Assembly (NCBI GenBank): GCA_025358925.1
Contig: JANYHT010000033.1
Coordinates: 124,001-188,000 of the forward strand
From: Gemmatimonadaceae bacterium
GTDB lineage: Bacteria; Gemmatimonadota; Gemmatimonadetes; Gemmatimonadales; Gemmatimonadaceae
Reading direction: 5' to 3'
DNA length: 64,000 nt
A program made the position numbers and the translations under genes. This document shows, in pieces, positions 51,502-61,900 of this stretch (position 1 is the first letter of the stretch; every line of letters starts with the position of its first letter). The notes under the pieces are model-generated. The model saw only the letters and a program-made list of their open reading frames with translations, was not told the origin of the DNA and did no database searches.

Positions 51502-52869
51502 ATGCCGAGCCCAAGCCGTTCTATCGTGCCCGCCGATTTAAGCGGCGCCACCGCCACCGACATTCTTGAGTTGGCGGAGGCGCAGCAGGTGCGTTTTCTC
51601 CGCTTGCAGTTCACGGATATTCTGGGTGTCATCAAAAATGTTGAAATTCCGTCGTCGCAATTCAGGAAAGCATTGCACGGTGACATCATGTTTGACGGAT
51701 CGAGCATTGAAGGGTTTGTGCGGGTTGAGGAGTCGGATATGCTGCTGGTGCCCGACCTGTCAACATTTCAGATCTTTCCGTGGGGCGATCCATCGGCACG
51801 CGTTGGTCGTGTGATTTGCGACGTGTCGATGCCTGACGGCACGCCGTTCGCAGGCGATCCGCGTGGTGTGCTCAAGCGTCAATTAGCGCGCGCAACGGAA
51901 CTGGGATTCGTTATGAACGCGGGTATGGAAGCGGAATTCTTTTTGTTCAAGCCCGCGGCGGATGGTCGCGCGGCAACAGACACGCACGATGTGGGCGGCT
52001 ACTTTGATTTGGCGCCGATGGACTTAGGCGAAGATGCGCGTCGTGCCATTGTCGACGTGTTAGAGCAGATGGGATTCGAAGTGGAAGCGGCACATCATGA
52101 GGTCGCGCACGGCCAGCACGAAATTGATTTCCGCTACGCGGACGCATTACACACGGCGGACAACATCGCGACGTTTCGGTTTGTGGTGAAGCAGGTGGCG
52201 CGGCAATTCGGATTGATTGCGTCATTCATGCCAAAACCGGTGTTTGGCCAGAACGGCAGTGGCATGCACACGCATCAGTCGCTGTTTAAGCAGGGTCAAA
52301 ATGCATTTTGGGATCCACAACGCGAGTGGGAGCTGTCGAAGACGGCACTACACTACATCGGTGGTTTGCTCAAGCATGCGCGCGCGCTGTGCGCGGTCAC
52401 GAACCCATTGGTGAATTCGTACAAGCGTTTGGTGCCCGGTTTCGAAGCGCCGGTGAACGTCGCGTGGAGCATGCGCAACCGCTCGCCGATGATTCGCGTA
52501 CCAGAACGACGTGGTGCGGGTACTCGCCTAGAGCTGCGCACCCCCGATCCGAGCGCAAACCCATATCTCGCGCTGACGGTCATGTTGGCCGCGGGGTTGG
52601 ATGGCGTGACGACGGAGGCCGATTGGCGTGAGCCTGTGAACACGAACATCTGGGAGATGTCGTTTCGTGAGCGACGTCGATTGCGGGTGGATGATTTGCC
52701 GCATGATCTCAACGAAGCGTGTGACGAGCTCGAGAAAAGCGACGTCTTAACTGGTGCGCTTGGTGAAGACGTGACCCAACAATTTCTTGCAGCCAAACGT
52801 TCCGAATGGCGCGAGTACAATAGTCAGGTGAGCGCGTGGGAATTGGATCGGTATCTCGCGCGGTACTAG
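51502..52869 (+). CDS. glnA: Glutamine synthetase type I
   Basis: The 455-residue protein makes glutamine from glutamate, ammonia and ATP. It has the N-terminal beta-grasp part with FTDILGVIKNVEIP, MFDGSSIEGF, the ATP/Mg segments MNAGMEAEFFLF and HHEVAHGQHEIDF, and PKPVFGQNGSGMHTHQSL with the ammonia-site residues. The MIRVPERRGAG and LRTPDPSANPYLALTVM segments are also present. The adenylylation loop Tyr found in the GSI-beta type is not apparent, and the length is that of the shorter GSI-alpha type, so control may differ. The ATG at 51502 gives a normal N-terminus. Confidence 0.95.
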   Translation: MPSPSRSIVPADLSGATATDILELAEAQQVRFLRLQFTDILGVIKNVEIPSSQFRKALHGDIMFDGSSIEGFVRVEESDMLLVPDLSTFQIFPWGDPSARVGRVICDVSMPDGTPFAGDPRGVLKRQLARATELGFVMNAGMEAEFFLFKPAADGRAATDTHDVGGYFDLAPMDLGEDARRAIVDVLEQMGFEVEAAHHEVAHGQHEIDFRYADALHTADNIATFRFVVKQVARQFGLIASFMPKPVFGQNGSGMHTHQSLFKQGQNAFWDPQREWELSKTALHYIGGLLKHARALCAVTNPLVNSYKRLVPGFEAPVNVAWSMRNRSPMIRVPERRGAGTRLELRTPDPSANPYLALTVMLAAGLDGVTTEADWREPVNTNIWEMSFRERRRLRVDDLPHDLNEACDELEKSDVLTGALGEDVTQQFLAAKRSEWREYNSQVSAWELDRYLARY

Positions 52870-52886
52870 TTGGCGTTTCTTTTCAC

Positions 52887-52920
52887 AATCAGCCACAACA
52901 GCGGACACGGATACGAACGG
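52887..52920 (+). repeat. Degenerate CGGACACGGA-type intergenic element, copy B
   Basis: The core CCACAACAGCGGACACGGAT followed by ACGAACGG aligns with the minus-strand copy at 3409-3437. Downstream, the motif CGGAnACG recurs (cggagacg, cggatacgg), up to about 52948. It lies between glnA and the superoxide dismutase gene, a 224-base gap with no ORF of note. Confidence 0.4.
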
Positions 52921-53093
52921 AGAGAACGGAGACGTCGCGGATACGGCGAACCACCAAAACCCAGTTGCTACTGTGGTATTCGTGCGTTTCTGCATCCTTC
53001 GTAGTTATTCAGATCTTTGCTGCGCTTCAAGTCCGTTAACGTGCTCAACCCAGGTTCCGCAGGTTCATCGCAGCTTGTCCCGGAGTGTTTGTT

Positions 53094-53837
53094 ATGCACC
53101 GTCGCACGTTTTTGCGCACCACCGTCGGCGCTGCCGCAAGTTTGGCGGTCGCGTCCTCGCTTACCGAACGCGCGCGTGCAGCAACTGCGCCGTTCGCACG
53201 TCCTCGGGTCTCCGAAGACGTCTTATCGCAACACTATCCGTTCGTGCTTCCGCCACTCGGCTACGCCAATGACGCAGTTGAACCCGCCGTCGATGCGCAA
53301 ACCATGAGCATTCATCACGACAAGCACCACGCGACATACGTGACGAACTTGAACAAAGCGCTTGAAACGCAGACGGCGTTGCAAGGCAAAACACTCCGTG
53401 AGTTGTTGACCGGACTGGCGACGCTGCCCGACGGCGTGCGAACAACAGTGCGCAACAACGGTGGTGGTCACGCGAACCACGCGATGTTCTGGATGTTGTT
53501 AGCACCAGGCGGTGCGAAGACGCCGAGTGGTGCGCTTGCGTCAGCGATAGTGCGGGACTTTGGTTCGGTGACCGCATGTCTGGCGGCGATGAAGACGGCC
53601 GGGTTGGGCCAGTTTGGTTCAGGATGGTCGTGGCTGATGCGTGACGGCGGCGGAAAGCTCACTGTGCGAGGCCTACCCAATCAAGATTCGCCGCTCACCG
53701 ACGGAATGCGTCCGGTGGTCGGCATCGACGTGTGGGAGCATGCGTACTATCTCAAATATCAAAATCGTCGCACTGAGTATCTCGACGCCGTCCTCGCGAC
53801 GGTGAATTGGGATGCGGCTGCGATTGCGTACGCGTGA
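53094..53837 (+). CDS. sodB: Fe/Mn superoxide dismutase, Tat-exported
   Basis: The 247-residue protein begins with a twin-arginine signal (MHRRTFLRTTVGAAAS) and continues with the SOD domain. The four metal ligands are His in SIHHDKHHATYV, His in GGHANHAMFWML, and Asp and His in VVGIDVWEHAYYLKYQ. Fe versus Mn cannot be told safely. It removes superoxide, here in the periplasm. A GGAG site precedes the ATG at 53094. Its stop overlaps the next gene start (GTGA), the GNAT. Confidence 0.93.
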   Translation: MHRRTFLRTTVGAAASLAVASSLTERARAATAPFARPRVSEDVLSQHYPFVLPPLGYANDAVEPAVDAQTMSIHHDKHHATYVTNLNKALETQTALQGKTLRELLTGLATLPDGVRTTVRNNGGGHANHAMFWMLLAPGGAKTPSGALASAIVRDFGSVTACLAAMKTAGLGQFGSGWSWLMRDGGGKLTVRGLPNQDSPLTDGMRPVVGIDVWEHAYYLKYQNRRTEYLDAVLATVNWDAAAIAYA

Positions 53838-54466
53838 CAGAAAACGTGGAACCACGTCGGCCGTTCACACCGGTACCAGTGACGATCACCGGACAGCACG
53901 TGCGCCTCGAACCATTAGGCGTGGAGCATCACGCCGGACTCCTGGCGGCCGGAAATTTTGCAGAACTCTGGCTGACGACGGTACAACCAGCGCTCGATTC
54001 CGCTCGCGCGGTCGCCGCGTACCTCGACGCAGCGGCGCGCTCGACCGCCGACGGCTCCGAAGTGCCGTTTGCCATTATCGAAACGCGTTCGAATACATTG
54101 GTGGGGTGTACGCGCTGGATGGACATCGCCCGCGCGCACGGTCGCTTAGAAATTGGCGGCACGTGGATTACCCCATCGCATCAACGCACTGTGGTAAACA
54201 CCGAAGCCAAGTACTTACAACTCTCGCATCTCTTCGACACACTGGGCGCGCTTCGGGTGCAGCTGAAGACCGATGCACGCAACACACAGTCGCAGCGCGC
54301 GATGGAGCGCATCGGTGCGGTGCGTGAGGGCGTATTGCGCCGACACATGATCGTGCGAGACGGCTACGTGCGAGATTCGGTATACTACGGCATTACCGAC
54401 GAGGATTGGCCGTACGTGCGACGAGTGTTGGAAATGAAAATGTTGAACGTTGTCCTGTCCCGGTAG
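53834..54466 (+). CDS. GNAT-family N-acetyltransferase (RimJ/RimL type)
   Basis: The 210-residue protein fits the RimJ/RimL acetyltransferase group, with ITGQHVRLEPLGVEHHAGLL at the start, VGCTRWMDIARAHGRLEIGGTWI in the core and QLKTDARNTQSQRAMERIGAVREGVLRRH, the acetyl-CoA-binding end. It begins at a GTG overlapping the sodB stop. These proteins acetylate ribosomal protein N-termini or small molecules. The target is unknown. Confidence 0.9.
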   Translation: MTENVEPRRPFTPVPVTITGQHVRLEPLGVEHHAGLLAAGNFAELWLTTVQPALDSARAVAAYLDAAARSTADGSEVPFAIIETRSNTLVGCTRWMDIARAHGRLEIGGTWITPSHQRTVVNTEAKYLQLSHLFDTLGALRVQLKTDARNTQSQRAMERIGAVREGVLRRHMIVRDGYVRDSVYYGITDEDWPYVRRVLEMKMLNVVLSR

Positions 54467-54607
54467 ATTGTCCAATTTCAGTTTGGACGCCAAGCGGTGT
54501 GGCACGACATGTGCACCGAATTCAGACCAGCTTGTCTTTGAGCCGATGCCCATTGTCATTTGGGTATCCACCGTTGATTCACAACCTGTTCTTACCATAG
54601 AGGCGTT

Positions 54608-54826
54608 ATGCGCGGCATGTTGATCGCAGGAATCGTGATTCTGTTGGCCGGGGCCTTTGTGCTGTTTCGTGGGTTCTCGTTTACAAAGGACAAGACGGTG
54701 CTCGACATGGGTCCGCTCAAGGCGTCGGTCACTGAAGAGCGCGCGGTACCGACGTGGGTTGGCGGTGCTGGTGTCGCCATTGGCTTGGTCCTCATCGGTG
54801 TGGGCGCGACCAAATCTCGCGGCTAA
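54608..54826 (+). CDS. DUF3185-like small membrane protein
   Basis: The 72-residue protein has two hydrophobic segments (LIAGIVILLAGAFVLFRG and VGGAGVAIGLVLIGVGA) in the DUF3185 pattern, with the variable stretch TKDKTVLDMGPLKASVTEE in between. It is a small inner membrane protein of unknown function. The ATG at 54608 is preceded by tagaggcgtt. It stands alone between the GNAT and the histidine phosphatase, with 141 and 28 bases on either side. Confidence 0.72.
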   Translation: MRGMLIAGIVILLAGAFVLFRGFSFTKDKTVLDMGPLKASVTEERAVPTWVGGAGVAIGLVLIGVGATKSRG

Positions 54827-54854
54827 TCTCGGTCCACGGGTAGCGGATGCGTAA

Positions 54855-55490
54855 ATGAAACGATTACCAGAGAAGACGAACTTGAGTCTGAGATCGCTCG
54901 TGTGGCGGTCAAGGATTTTATTTTTCACTGCGGCGCCATTCTTACTACTTGGCGTATCACGCGCGGTGTCTGCACAGGGTGGACCATCGTTGGTCGTGTT
55001 GGTGCGGCACGCGGAGAAGGCGGCGCAACCAGCGGCAGATCCACCGCTGACCGACGCCGGTACTGCGCGCGCGCTCGCGCTGGCGGATGCGGTCGCGCAC
55101 TCCGCGCCAACGGCGATTATTGTCACCGCAACGAAACGCACTGCAGACACGGCAATCCCGAGCGCGACAAAATTTGGTGTGACGCCACTTGTAATTTCAC
55201 TCGCGGGCGGTGGTGCCACGCACATCACGGCTGTCGCGGAGGCCGTCCGCCAACAGCGCGGCGTTGTACTGGTGATCGGACACAGCAACACGATACCAGC
55301 CGTGATAAAGGCGTTGGGAGGACCAACGTTGCCGGACATTTGCGACAATACTTACAATCTGCTTTTTATCTTGCAGCCAGCGAGAGATGGACATCCTGCG
55401 GCGTTGATCGTAAGTCAGTATGGGGCGGAGCACACTGTACCAAGTAGCAATACACCCATGAACGCTTGCACGTCGGCTATCGCCAAGTGA
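54855..55490 (+). CDS. Exported histidine phosphatase (SixA/phosphoglycerate mutase-like)
   Basis: The 211-residue protein has a signal anchor (ILFFTAAPFLLLGVSRAVSA) followed by a histidine phosphatase domain with the catalytic RHG-like motif VLVRHAEKAAQP (here RHAE) and VVLVIGHSNTIPAVIK with the second His. The RHAE variant is typical of SixA-like enzymes. It is probably periplasmic. Its stop overlaps the P-type ATPase start as GTGA, so the two are coupled. Substrate unknown. Confidence 0.87.
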   Translation: MKRLPEKTNLSLRSLVWRSRILFFTAAPFLLLGVSRAVSAQGGPSLVVLVRHAEKAAQPAADPPLTDAGTARALALADAVAHSAPTAIIVTATKRTADTAIPSATKFGVTPLVISLAGGGATHITAVAEAVRQQRGVVLVIGHSNTIPAVIKALGGPTLPDICDNTYNLLFILQPARDGHPAALIVSQYGAEHTVPSSNTPMNACTSAIAK

Positions 55491-57373
55491 CGACAACTCG
55501 GCCGTCGACGGAGACTACGCCATTGATGACGGCCGAGCGTTGGGTGGAGGTCGCTCGGATCGTTGGTGTTGGTGTTGTTGTGGGACTGTATCGCTTTGAC
55601 GTAGTACCGTTGCCTGTGCTGCTCGCGGGTGTGGCCGTCGGTCTGTATCCGCTTGCCAAAATTGGCCTGCTGGATCTCATTCGCGAGCGCAAAATCGGCA
55701 CGGAAGTTTTTGTGACCATCGCGACGTTGATTGCTATGCTTGGACGTGAGTACATCGCCGGCGCGGTGTTGATGGTCATCATTCTCATTGCGGAGTTTAT
55801 CGCCGCGCTGAACACGGATCGTGCGCGCGCGTCTATCAAGGCACTCATCGGCAGCGTGCCACAAACCGCGCTTGTTCGTCGCGACGGTGCCGACGTGATG
55901 TTGCCACTCGCTGACGTTCGTGTTGCCGACATCGTCATCGTTCGCGCCGGCGAAAAGATTCCCGTTGACGGCATCGTGCGGGCGGGGGAAGCGTCAGTCA
56001 ACCAAGCGCCGATCACCGGCGAGAGCATTCCGCAAGAAAAAGGCGCGGGCGCGACGGTCTTTGCGGGAACGGTCGTCGAGTTAGGCGCGCTGGACATTGA
56101 AACGCAGAAGGTAGGCGGCGACACGATGTTCGCGCGCATCGTTGCGCTTGTCGAGACGGCGGAAGATTCCCAAGCGCCAGTGCAAAAACTTGCCGATCGT
56201 GTCGCTGCGTGGCTCATTCCTGTCGTCTTGGTATTCTTGTTGGGCGTTTGGTATTTCACGCGTGATCTTCGTATGGTGATCACGCTTTTGATTTTTACGT
56301 CGCCGGCCGAACTTGGACTCGCAACACCGTTGGTGATGATTGCGGCGATTGCGCGCGCTGCTCGCGCGGGTATTCTGGTGAAAGGCGGCATTTATCTCGA
56401 GCAACTGGCGAAAGTCCGCATACTCGCCTTCGACAAGACCGGCACGCTCACGATGGGCAGACCGGCCGTTGTGCGCATTGAACGTTTCGGCGATACCAGC
56501 GAGAATGAGCTGCTGCGTTTTGCGGCGGCGGCGGAGCGACGGTCGAGTCATCCGCTGGCAAAAGCGGTGGTGGAGCGAGCGACAGCGGCCAATGTTGACG
56601 TGCCTGAGCCATCCACGTTTGAAGTCATTCGTGGTCGCGGCATACGTGCCGTCGTGGACGGTCACGTTATTCTGGCTGGTAACGCCGCGTATCTCACGGA
56701 GAGTGGAATTGCGCTTGCGTCGCGAGACGGCACAGATGATTTGACGGTGGTGTATATCGCCGCCGATCAGCGCGCGATTGGTGTGCTGCACTTGGCCGAC
56801 CCCGTGCGCCCTGATGCGAAAGCGGCACTCGCGCGACTCAAGGCGAGTGGCATTCATCGCATCGTCATGCTGACGGGCGACAATGCAGCGACGGCGCGAC
56901 GCGTTGGTGCAGAGTTAGGTGTCGACGAGATTATGGCGGACCTCCTTCCTGATGCGAAGGTCGACGCCATCAAGCGATTGCAAGCAGGAGGACACCTAGT
57001 GGCGATGATTGGCGACGGCATCAACGATGCGCCGGCGTTGGCGCAGGCGGACGTTGGTATCGCGATGGGAGTGGCCGGTACACAGGCAGCGATCGAAGCT
57101 GCGGATGTTGCGCTGATGACGGATGATATCAGCAAAATTGCGGATGCTCGCGAAATTGCGCGACGCGCCTATCGCACCATTCAACAAAATCTGTACGTGG
57201 GTGTTGGCGTTGTGCACGTGCTTGGGATTGTTGCTGCGTTGCTCCGATTTATCGGCCCAGTACAGGCAGCGATGATTCATCTCGGGCCCGACGTCTTGGT
57301 TTTTCTAAACTCGGTACGACTCATTCGGATGCGCTTGAAGAGCGAAGGCGCGAGCGGGGTGAGTATGCCGTGA
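55487..57373 (+). CDS. P-type ATPase of the heavy-metal group with unusual SPA transmembrane motif
   Basis: The 628-residue ATPase has no N-terminal metal-binding domain, eight predicted membrane segments, TGES, the phosphorylation site [11 protein letters not shown] in SSHPLAKAV and MIGDGINDAPAL. Its transmembrane motif is TSPAELGLATP, where related pumps have CPC, CPH, SPC or TPC. The Cys that binds metal is therefore missing. It starts with GTG at 55487 inside the histidine phosphatase stop, and its stop overlaps the methyltransferase start in the same way. The transported ion is unknown. Confidence 0.9.
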   Translation: MTTTRPSTETTPLMTAERWVEVARIVGVGVVVGLYRFDVVPLPVLLAGVAVGLYPLAKIGLLDLIRERKIGTEVFVTIATLIAMLGREYIAGAVLMVIILIAEFIAALNTDRARASIKALIGSVPQTALVRRDGADVMLPLADVRVADIVIVRAGEKIPVDGIVRAGEASVNQAPITGESIPQEKGAGATVFAGTVVELGALDIETQKVGGDTMFARIVALVETAEDSQAPVQKLADRVAAWLIPVVLVFLLGVWYFTRDLRMVITLLIFTSPAELGLATPLVMIAAIARAARAGILVKGGIYLEQLAKVRILAFDKTGTLTMGRPAVVRIERFGDTSENELLRFAAAAERRSSHPLAKAVVERATAANVDVPEPSTFEVIRGRGIRAVVDGHVILAGNAAYLTESGIALASRDGTDDLTVVYIAADQRAIGVLHLADPVRPDAKAALARLKASGIHRIVMLTGDNAATARRVGAELGVDEIMADLLPDAKVDAIKRLQAGGHLVAMIGDGINDAPALAQADVGIAMGVAGTQAAIEAADVALMTDDISKIADAREIARRAYRTIQQNLYVGVGVVHVLGIVAALLRFIGPVQAAMIHLGPDVLVFLNSVRLIRMRLKSEGASGVSMP

Positions 57374-58134
57374 GCGAACCAAAGTTTTCTGATCACTTTT
57401 CTGCAGTAGCGACGGGATACTCGACATTTCGACCGTCGTATCCGTCGGCCTTATTTGCTGCGCTGGCGGACGCCGCGCCGTCGCGCGCACTCGCGTGGGA
57501 TTGCGGCTGTGGCACCGGCCAAGCCAGTGTTGCGCTGGGTTCATATTTCGAGCAGGTCGTCGCAACCGACGCAAGCGCTGCGCAGATTGCGCACGCGACA
57601 CCGGATGCCCGTGTGACCTACGGTGTTGCGCCGGCCGAGCAGAGTGATCTCGCGAATGCGAGCGTGGCGCTTATTACGGTGGCGCAAGCGCTGCACTGGT
57701 TTGACGTGGATGCATTTCACGTGGAAGCGTCGCGTGTGCTTATGCCGAATGGTGTTATCGCCGAATGGAGTTATGCGTTACTCGAATTTCCGTTGGTGCC
57801 GGTGCTGACGCAGTTGATGAACGACTTCGATCGCACGATGGGCGAGTGGTGGCCCAAAGAGCGCGCGTTTGTTGATCGGCACTATCGTGATCTTGCCTTT
57901 CCGTTTGCGGTAATTGATATCGGCACGTTCGCGATGAACGCAGCGTGGTCGGTCGAACAACTGCTTGGGTATGTTGAGACGTGGTCGGCCGTGTCGCGCT
58001 GTCGTGCATCGACGGGGCACGATCCGTTGGTCGCATTGACGGCGGCGCTGCGCGAGACGTGGGGAGAGCAAACAACGCAGCAGCTGGTGTGGCCGCTGAC
58101 ATTGCGTGTGGGGCGCCTGATAACGACTGTGTAA
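57370..58134 (+). CDS. Class I SAM-dependent methyltransferase
   Basis: The 254-residue protein has the motif I region ALAWDCGCGTGQASVALG, the acidic TDASAAQIAHA and the post-motif ITVAQALHWFD, as in the UbiE/trans-aconitate-methyltransferase-like group. It starts at a GTG overlapping the P-type ATPase stop, so it is coupled. The substrate is not known; the ATPase context could point to a metalloid, but no Cys triplet typical of ArsM is present. Confidence 0.88.
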   Translation: MSEPKFSDHFSAVATGYSTFRPSYPSALFAALADAAPSRALAWDCGCGTGQASVALGSYFEQVVATDASAAQIAHATPDARVTYGVAPAEQSDLANASVALITVAQALHWFDVDAFHVEASRVLMPNGVIAEWSYALLEFPLVPVLTQLMNDFDRTMGEWWPKERAFVDRHYRDLAFPFAVIDIGTFAMNAAWSVEQLLGYVETWSAVSRCRASTGHDPLVALTAALRETWGEQTTQQLVWPLTLRVGRLITTV

Positions 58135-58241
58135 CGCCTTGGTATACGCGGTTCATAGAGCGATGGAGATACGCTGATGCCGAGTTGCAACCCACAGCGG
58201 AGCGCGTGAAAGCGTCACTGGCGAATCCGGGCACATCCTGA
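58134..58241 (+). pseudogene. Relic of a TPR/kinase-type C-terminus
   Basis: Just after the methyltransferase stop, another frame reads TPWYTRFIERWRYADAELQ, then PTAERVKASLANPGTS and a TGA at 58239-58241. The pattern YxRFxxxWxxADxELQPxxxxxxxxL is common at the C-terminus of TPR-containing serine/threonine kinases and similar proteins. Nothing upstream in this frame continues the homology, because the region is occupied by the methyltransferase. It is best read as a gene remnant left by a deletion or replacement. Confidence 0.45.
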
Positions 58242-58361
58242 CGCGTGGTGTCTCACGTTTCAAATCCTTGCGCGTTGCCAAGGATGGTCGTATGATTTCA
58301 AATCACCCGAACAAAAGCCAAAGCTGTTGCTGCACTAACTTTCCCCACCCTCGAGACCTCG

Positions 58362-58844
58362 ATGTCCACCACAGAAGCGCCCACACTTGTCATTTCGCCG
58401 TCGCAGTTCCTCGCGCACTGGCAGGCCCACCGTCGGTTAACGCGTCGCGCGATCGTCGCCTTTCCTGACGATCAGCTCTTCACCTTTTCGGTGAGTGGGA
58501 TGCGCACGTTTGGCGCACTCGCGAATGAAATGTTAGGCATGGCCGTGTCCACCGTGAACGGTGTGATCACCAACAAATGGGATAGCTATGTGCCGTCGGC
58601 TGCTACAACCAAGGACGAGGTCCTCACGCAATGGGATGAAAGTACGCGACAACTCGACATACTCTTTCCGCAAATTCCCGCCGCTCGTTTTCAGGAAACG
58701 ATGACCGCGTTTGGTCAGTGGACGATGCCGGGCTACGACCTACTGCTCTATATCGTGGATAACGAAATCCATCATCGTGGGCAGGGATATGTGTATTTGC
58801 GTGCGCTCGGCATCGAGCCGCCGCCGTTCTACGACCGGAGCTGA
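58362..58844 (+). CDS. DinB-family protein
   Basis: The 160-residue protein fits the DinB four-helix-bundle superfamily: FSVSGMRTFGALANEMLGM supplies the first helix, and VDNEIHHRGQGYVYLRALG carries the HHRGQ His motif that binds a metal. Members act in thiol transfer (bacillithiol or mycothiol type) or have unknown roles. The first conserved His is replaced by Ala in RTFGALANE, so the metal site may be altered. The gene stands alone with 227 bases upstream and 112 downstream. Confidence 0.85.
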   Translation: MSTTEAPTLVISPSQFLAHWQAHRRLTRRAIVAFPDDQLFTFSVSGMRTFGALANEMLGMAVSTVNGVITNKWDSYVPSAATTKDEVLTQWDESTRQLDILFPQIPAARFQETMTAFGQWTMPGYDLLLYIVDNEIHHRGQGYVYLRALGIEPPPFYDRS

Positions 58845-58956
58845 CACGGTCGCTAGAACGGGTAGTTCGCCTTCGAATTGACAGAGGCGTCTAACGCAGC
58901 ATTCGCGTGTTCTCAAATCCAGTAACGGCAGCTGGCGTCATGCGCTTGGAAACACA

Positions 58957-61900
58957 CTACCGCATCCCCGCCCCCGCCACCGGCACCGCGTACGACCACG
59001 GCTGTTTCGGTAACGCACGTTTTCGCGGATACACTTCATCCAACGTATTCGCGTCGTACAAACGGCCGTTCACCATCACCATGCTCACCGTGTTGGTGTT
59101 GCGAATGTTGTCGAGCGGGTTTTTGTCGAGCACAATGATGTCCGCAAACTTACCCGCTTCGAGCGACCCAACTTCGGTGCCAAGTCCGATGGCTTCGGCG
59201 CCAACGATGGTGGCGGAACGCAACACGTCGTGCTGTGAGAGCCCGCCGGATTGCAGCAACCACATCTCCCAGTGCATGCCGAGTCCTTGCAACTGGCCGT
59301 GACTGCCGACGCCGATTTTCCCGCCGGCTTCGACAGTGTTTTTTACGTCGATCGCGTGTTGCCACATCGCATACTCTTCCTTCACGGCGAAACCGGCCGG
59401 GCCAGGTGCGTTGCCAGCGCCGCGCCGCCGAATTTTGGTGTCGAAGTCAACGGGGTGTGTGAAGTGACGCAGTTTTGCATCGTCCATGAGATTTTCTGAT
59501 TGGTAGAACCAGCCTTCACCAAAAGGTCCACCATACTCCACGATGAGCGTGGGTGAATTTGTCACCCCTGTTTCTTTGTACCACTGAAACACATCGTTGT
59601 ACTTCGGTGTGATCGGCAACGTGTGCTCGATGCCCGGATATCCATCGATGCCGTGCGTGAGATTGAGTTTCATATCCAAGCCACCTTCCGTGGTTGGCAT
59701 GATGCTCAGCTCCTTCGCCGCCATAATGATCCATTGCCGCTGCTGACGATTACCACTCATGTACATCTTGAGTGTTTTCGTATCGTAATACGTCGCGTAG
59801 CGGGCCAAGATTTCACGCGCATGCGCTAAGTCGCGCACGGGCTCCGATGAAAAAACACCAGGGCCAGTGGTGTAAATGCGAGGGCCAATCATGTCACCCA
59901 TCTCGACATGATCGGTATACGAGAGAAAATCGGTGGTCGACGTTTGCGGGTCACGCGTGGTTGTCGTGCCATACGCGAGCGTCGCGAGATACTGCCACGT
60001 TTGCGTGTTGTGGATTTGTGGGGTGAGCCACTGCGGGTGATAGTGCGTGTCGACAAAGCCCGGCATAATGGTCTTTCCGGTAATGTCAAAAATTTGTGCG
60101 CCGTCGGGAATGGTCACGGTACCGCGTGCACCAACCGCCACGATGCGACTATCACGCACCACGACGTCGGCGTTCTCAATAATTTCTTTGCCCTTCATCG
60201 TGAGGGCACGTCCGCCGCGAAACACGGCCACGCCTTTCGGCAAATCGCGGTTTGCATTCAACGCGATACGCACTTCGGCCGGCTTGTATCCCACCGTCTT
60301 CGTGGTGGTGTCTGCTTTCGCAATTGAATCCGAGCGCGTGATGCTGTCCTTCACGGACTTCGTGGTGTCAGCGCGCAACAACGCTTTGGCTTTGCCATCA
60401 ACCTTGAGCGAGTCGTCGACGATCTTTGCTTTGTCGAGATCGTACGTCCACATCGCGTTGCCCAACGCCCACATGATTTTGCGAGCGTCATTCGTCCACG
60501 TCGGAAATTCTCCACCAATCGTGTTGAGCTTCTTCACGGGAACAGACGCTGCTGCAGGGGCGGCAACATTCACCGTTGGCGCCGTGCTACCAATTTGCGC
60601 GACAGTAATGGTGTACAAATCCATGCCCACCATGGCGAGCGCTTGATCGCCCTTCGGTGCCATCAACACGAGTCCTGCTGGTGGAGCTTGCGGCGGCGTG
60701 GGCTCAAGATCGTGGCCCAAGTGCGTGCCAAATCCGAGTCCTGCAAAACTGTTTCCGCCACCTATTTCGGCGCCAATCGGACGCGCGCCGCGGCCGCCGA
60801 TGTATTGCAGCGCACCACGCGCGATGAGTGCCGCGTCGAGTCCAATTGGCGCGTCGCTGTCACCGTCCGAACCATTCGCGCCCGGAGGCAGCGGACCGGT
60901 GACGCGCAAATGTGTTTTCAAGTCGGTGCCATCCCAACGAAACGACTGCAGTCCTGCTCCGCCGTACGCGAAGATGCGCGTCGTGTCCTGCGTGAAGTGT
61001 GGTGAGCCCATGCCACCAGTTGGCATAATCGCGGTGACGTTACCGCCGTTCGCATTCACCCACACAAACTCCGCAGCAGCAGGACCAAAGAATGCCGCGC
61101 CCGCCTCCTGCATCTCACGGGCGGCCGCACGCAACGCGACAATACGATTCGTAGCCGACCACGCGAGATCGGTATACAGTCCACCGCTCGCAAGCGTACG
61201 CGTGCTCCAATTGCCTTTTGCGTCTTGCGTTGCGCGCGTGATACTGCCGCCGCGCGCGTCATGCCACGTCACGTAGGCGAGCGATTTACCATCCGGCGAC
61301 CACACCGGATTGAACTCGCCGATGTCCGTCGTCGACACGCGCTTGGGCGTGCCGTTCGGCAAGGTCATCACGTGAATGCGACCGAGCGACGAGAACGCAA
61401 CGAGTTTACCATCGGGCGAAGGTGCAATGTCGCGGATCTGTCGTGCCTTGAACGTGGACGCGGTATCAATCTTGTATGCGAACTTCACTTCGGGACCCAT
61501 CTCCAACTTCACTTCTGCTTCGAATGGAATTTTTACAGGCGCCGTTTTGTCGACAGGCACGCGCCAAAATTCGCCACCATACGTCACCACAATGGCTTTC
61601 GAATCGGGCGTGAACGAATAGCCCGGATACGCGTCCATTGACGCTCGCGATTCCATGTCATCGCGCTGCACGGGGAACGCAAGCCAGTCTTCTTGCTGTG
61701 TCTCGAGATCACGAATACGCAAACCAGTCTTCGTCTCGAAGCGCGTGCCATACACAAGATATTTTCCGTCAGGCGACAACGCTGGACGAAAACCGGATCC
61801 GAAGCGTGTGGACATCTGCGACGCGCGACCCGATTCCTTGTCCCACACATAAAGTTGGTACTGCGCGCCGATGCTGTTGTATTGCCAATCGCCATTGCGC

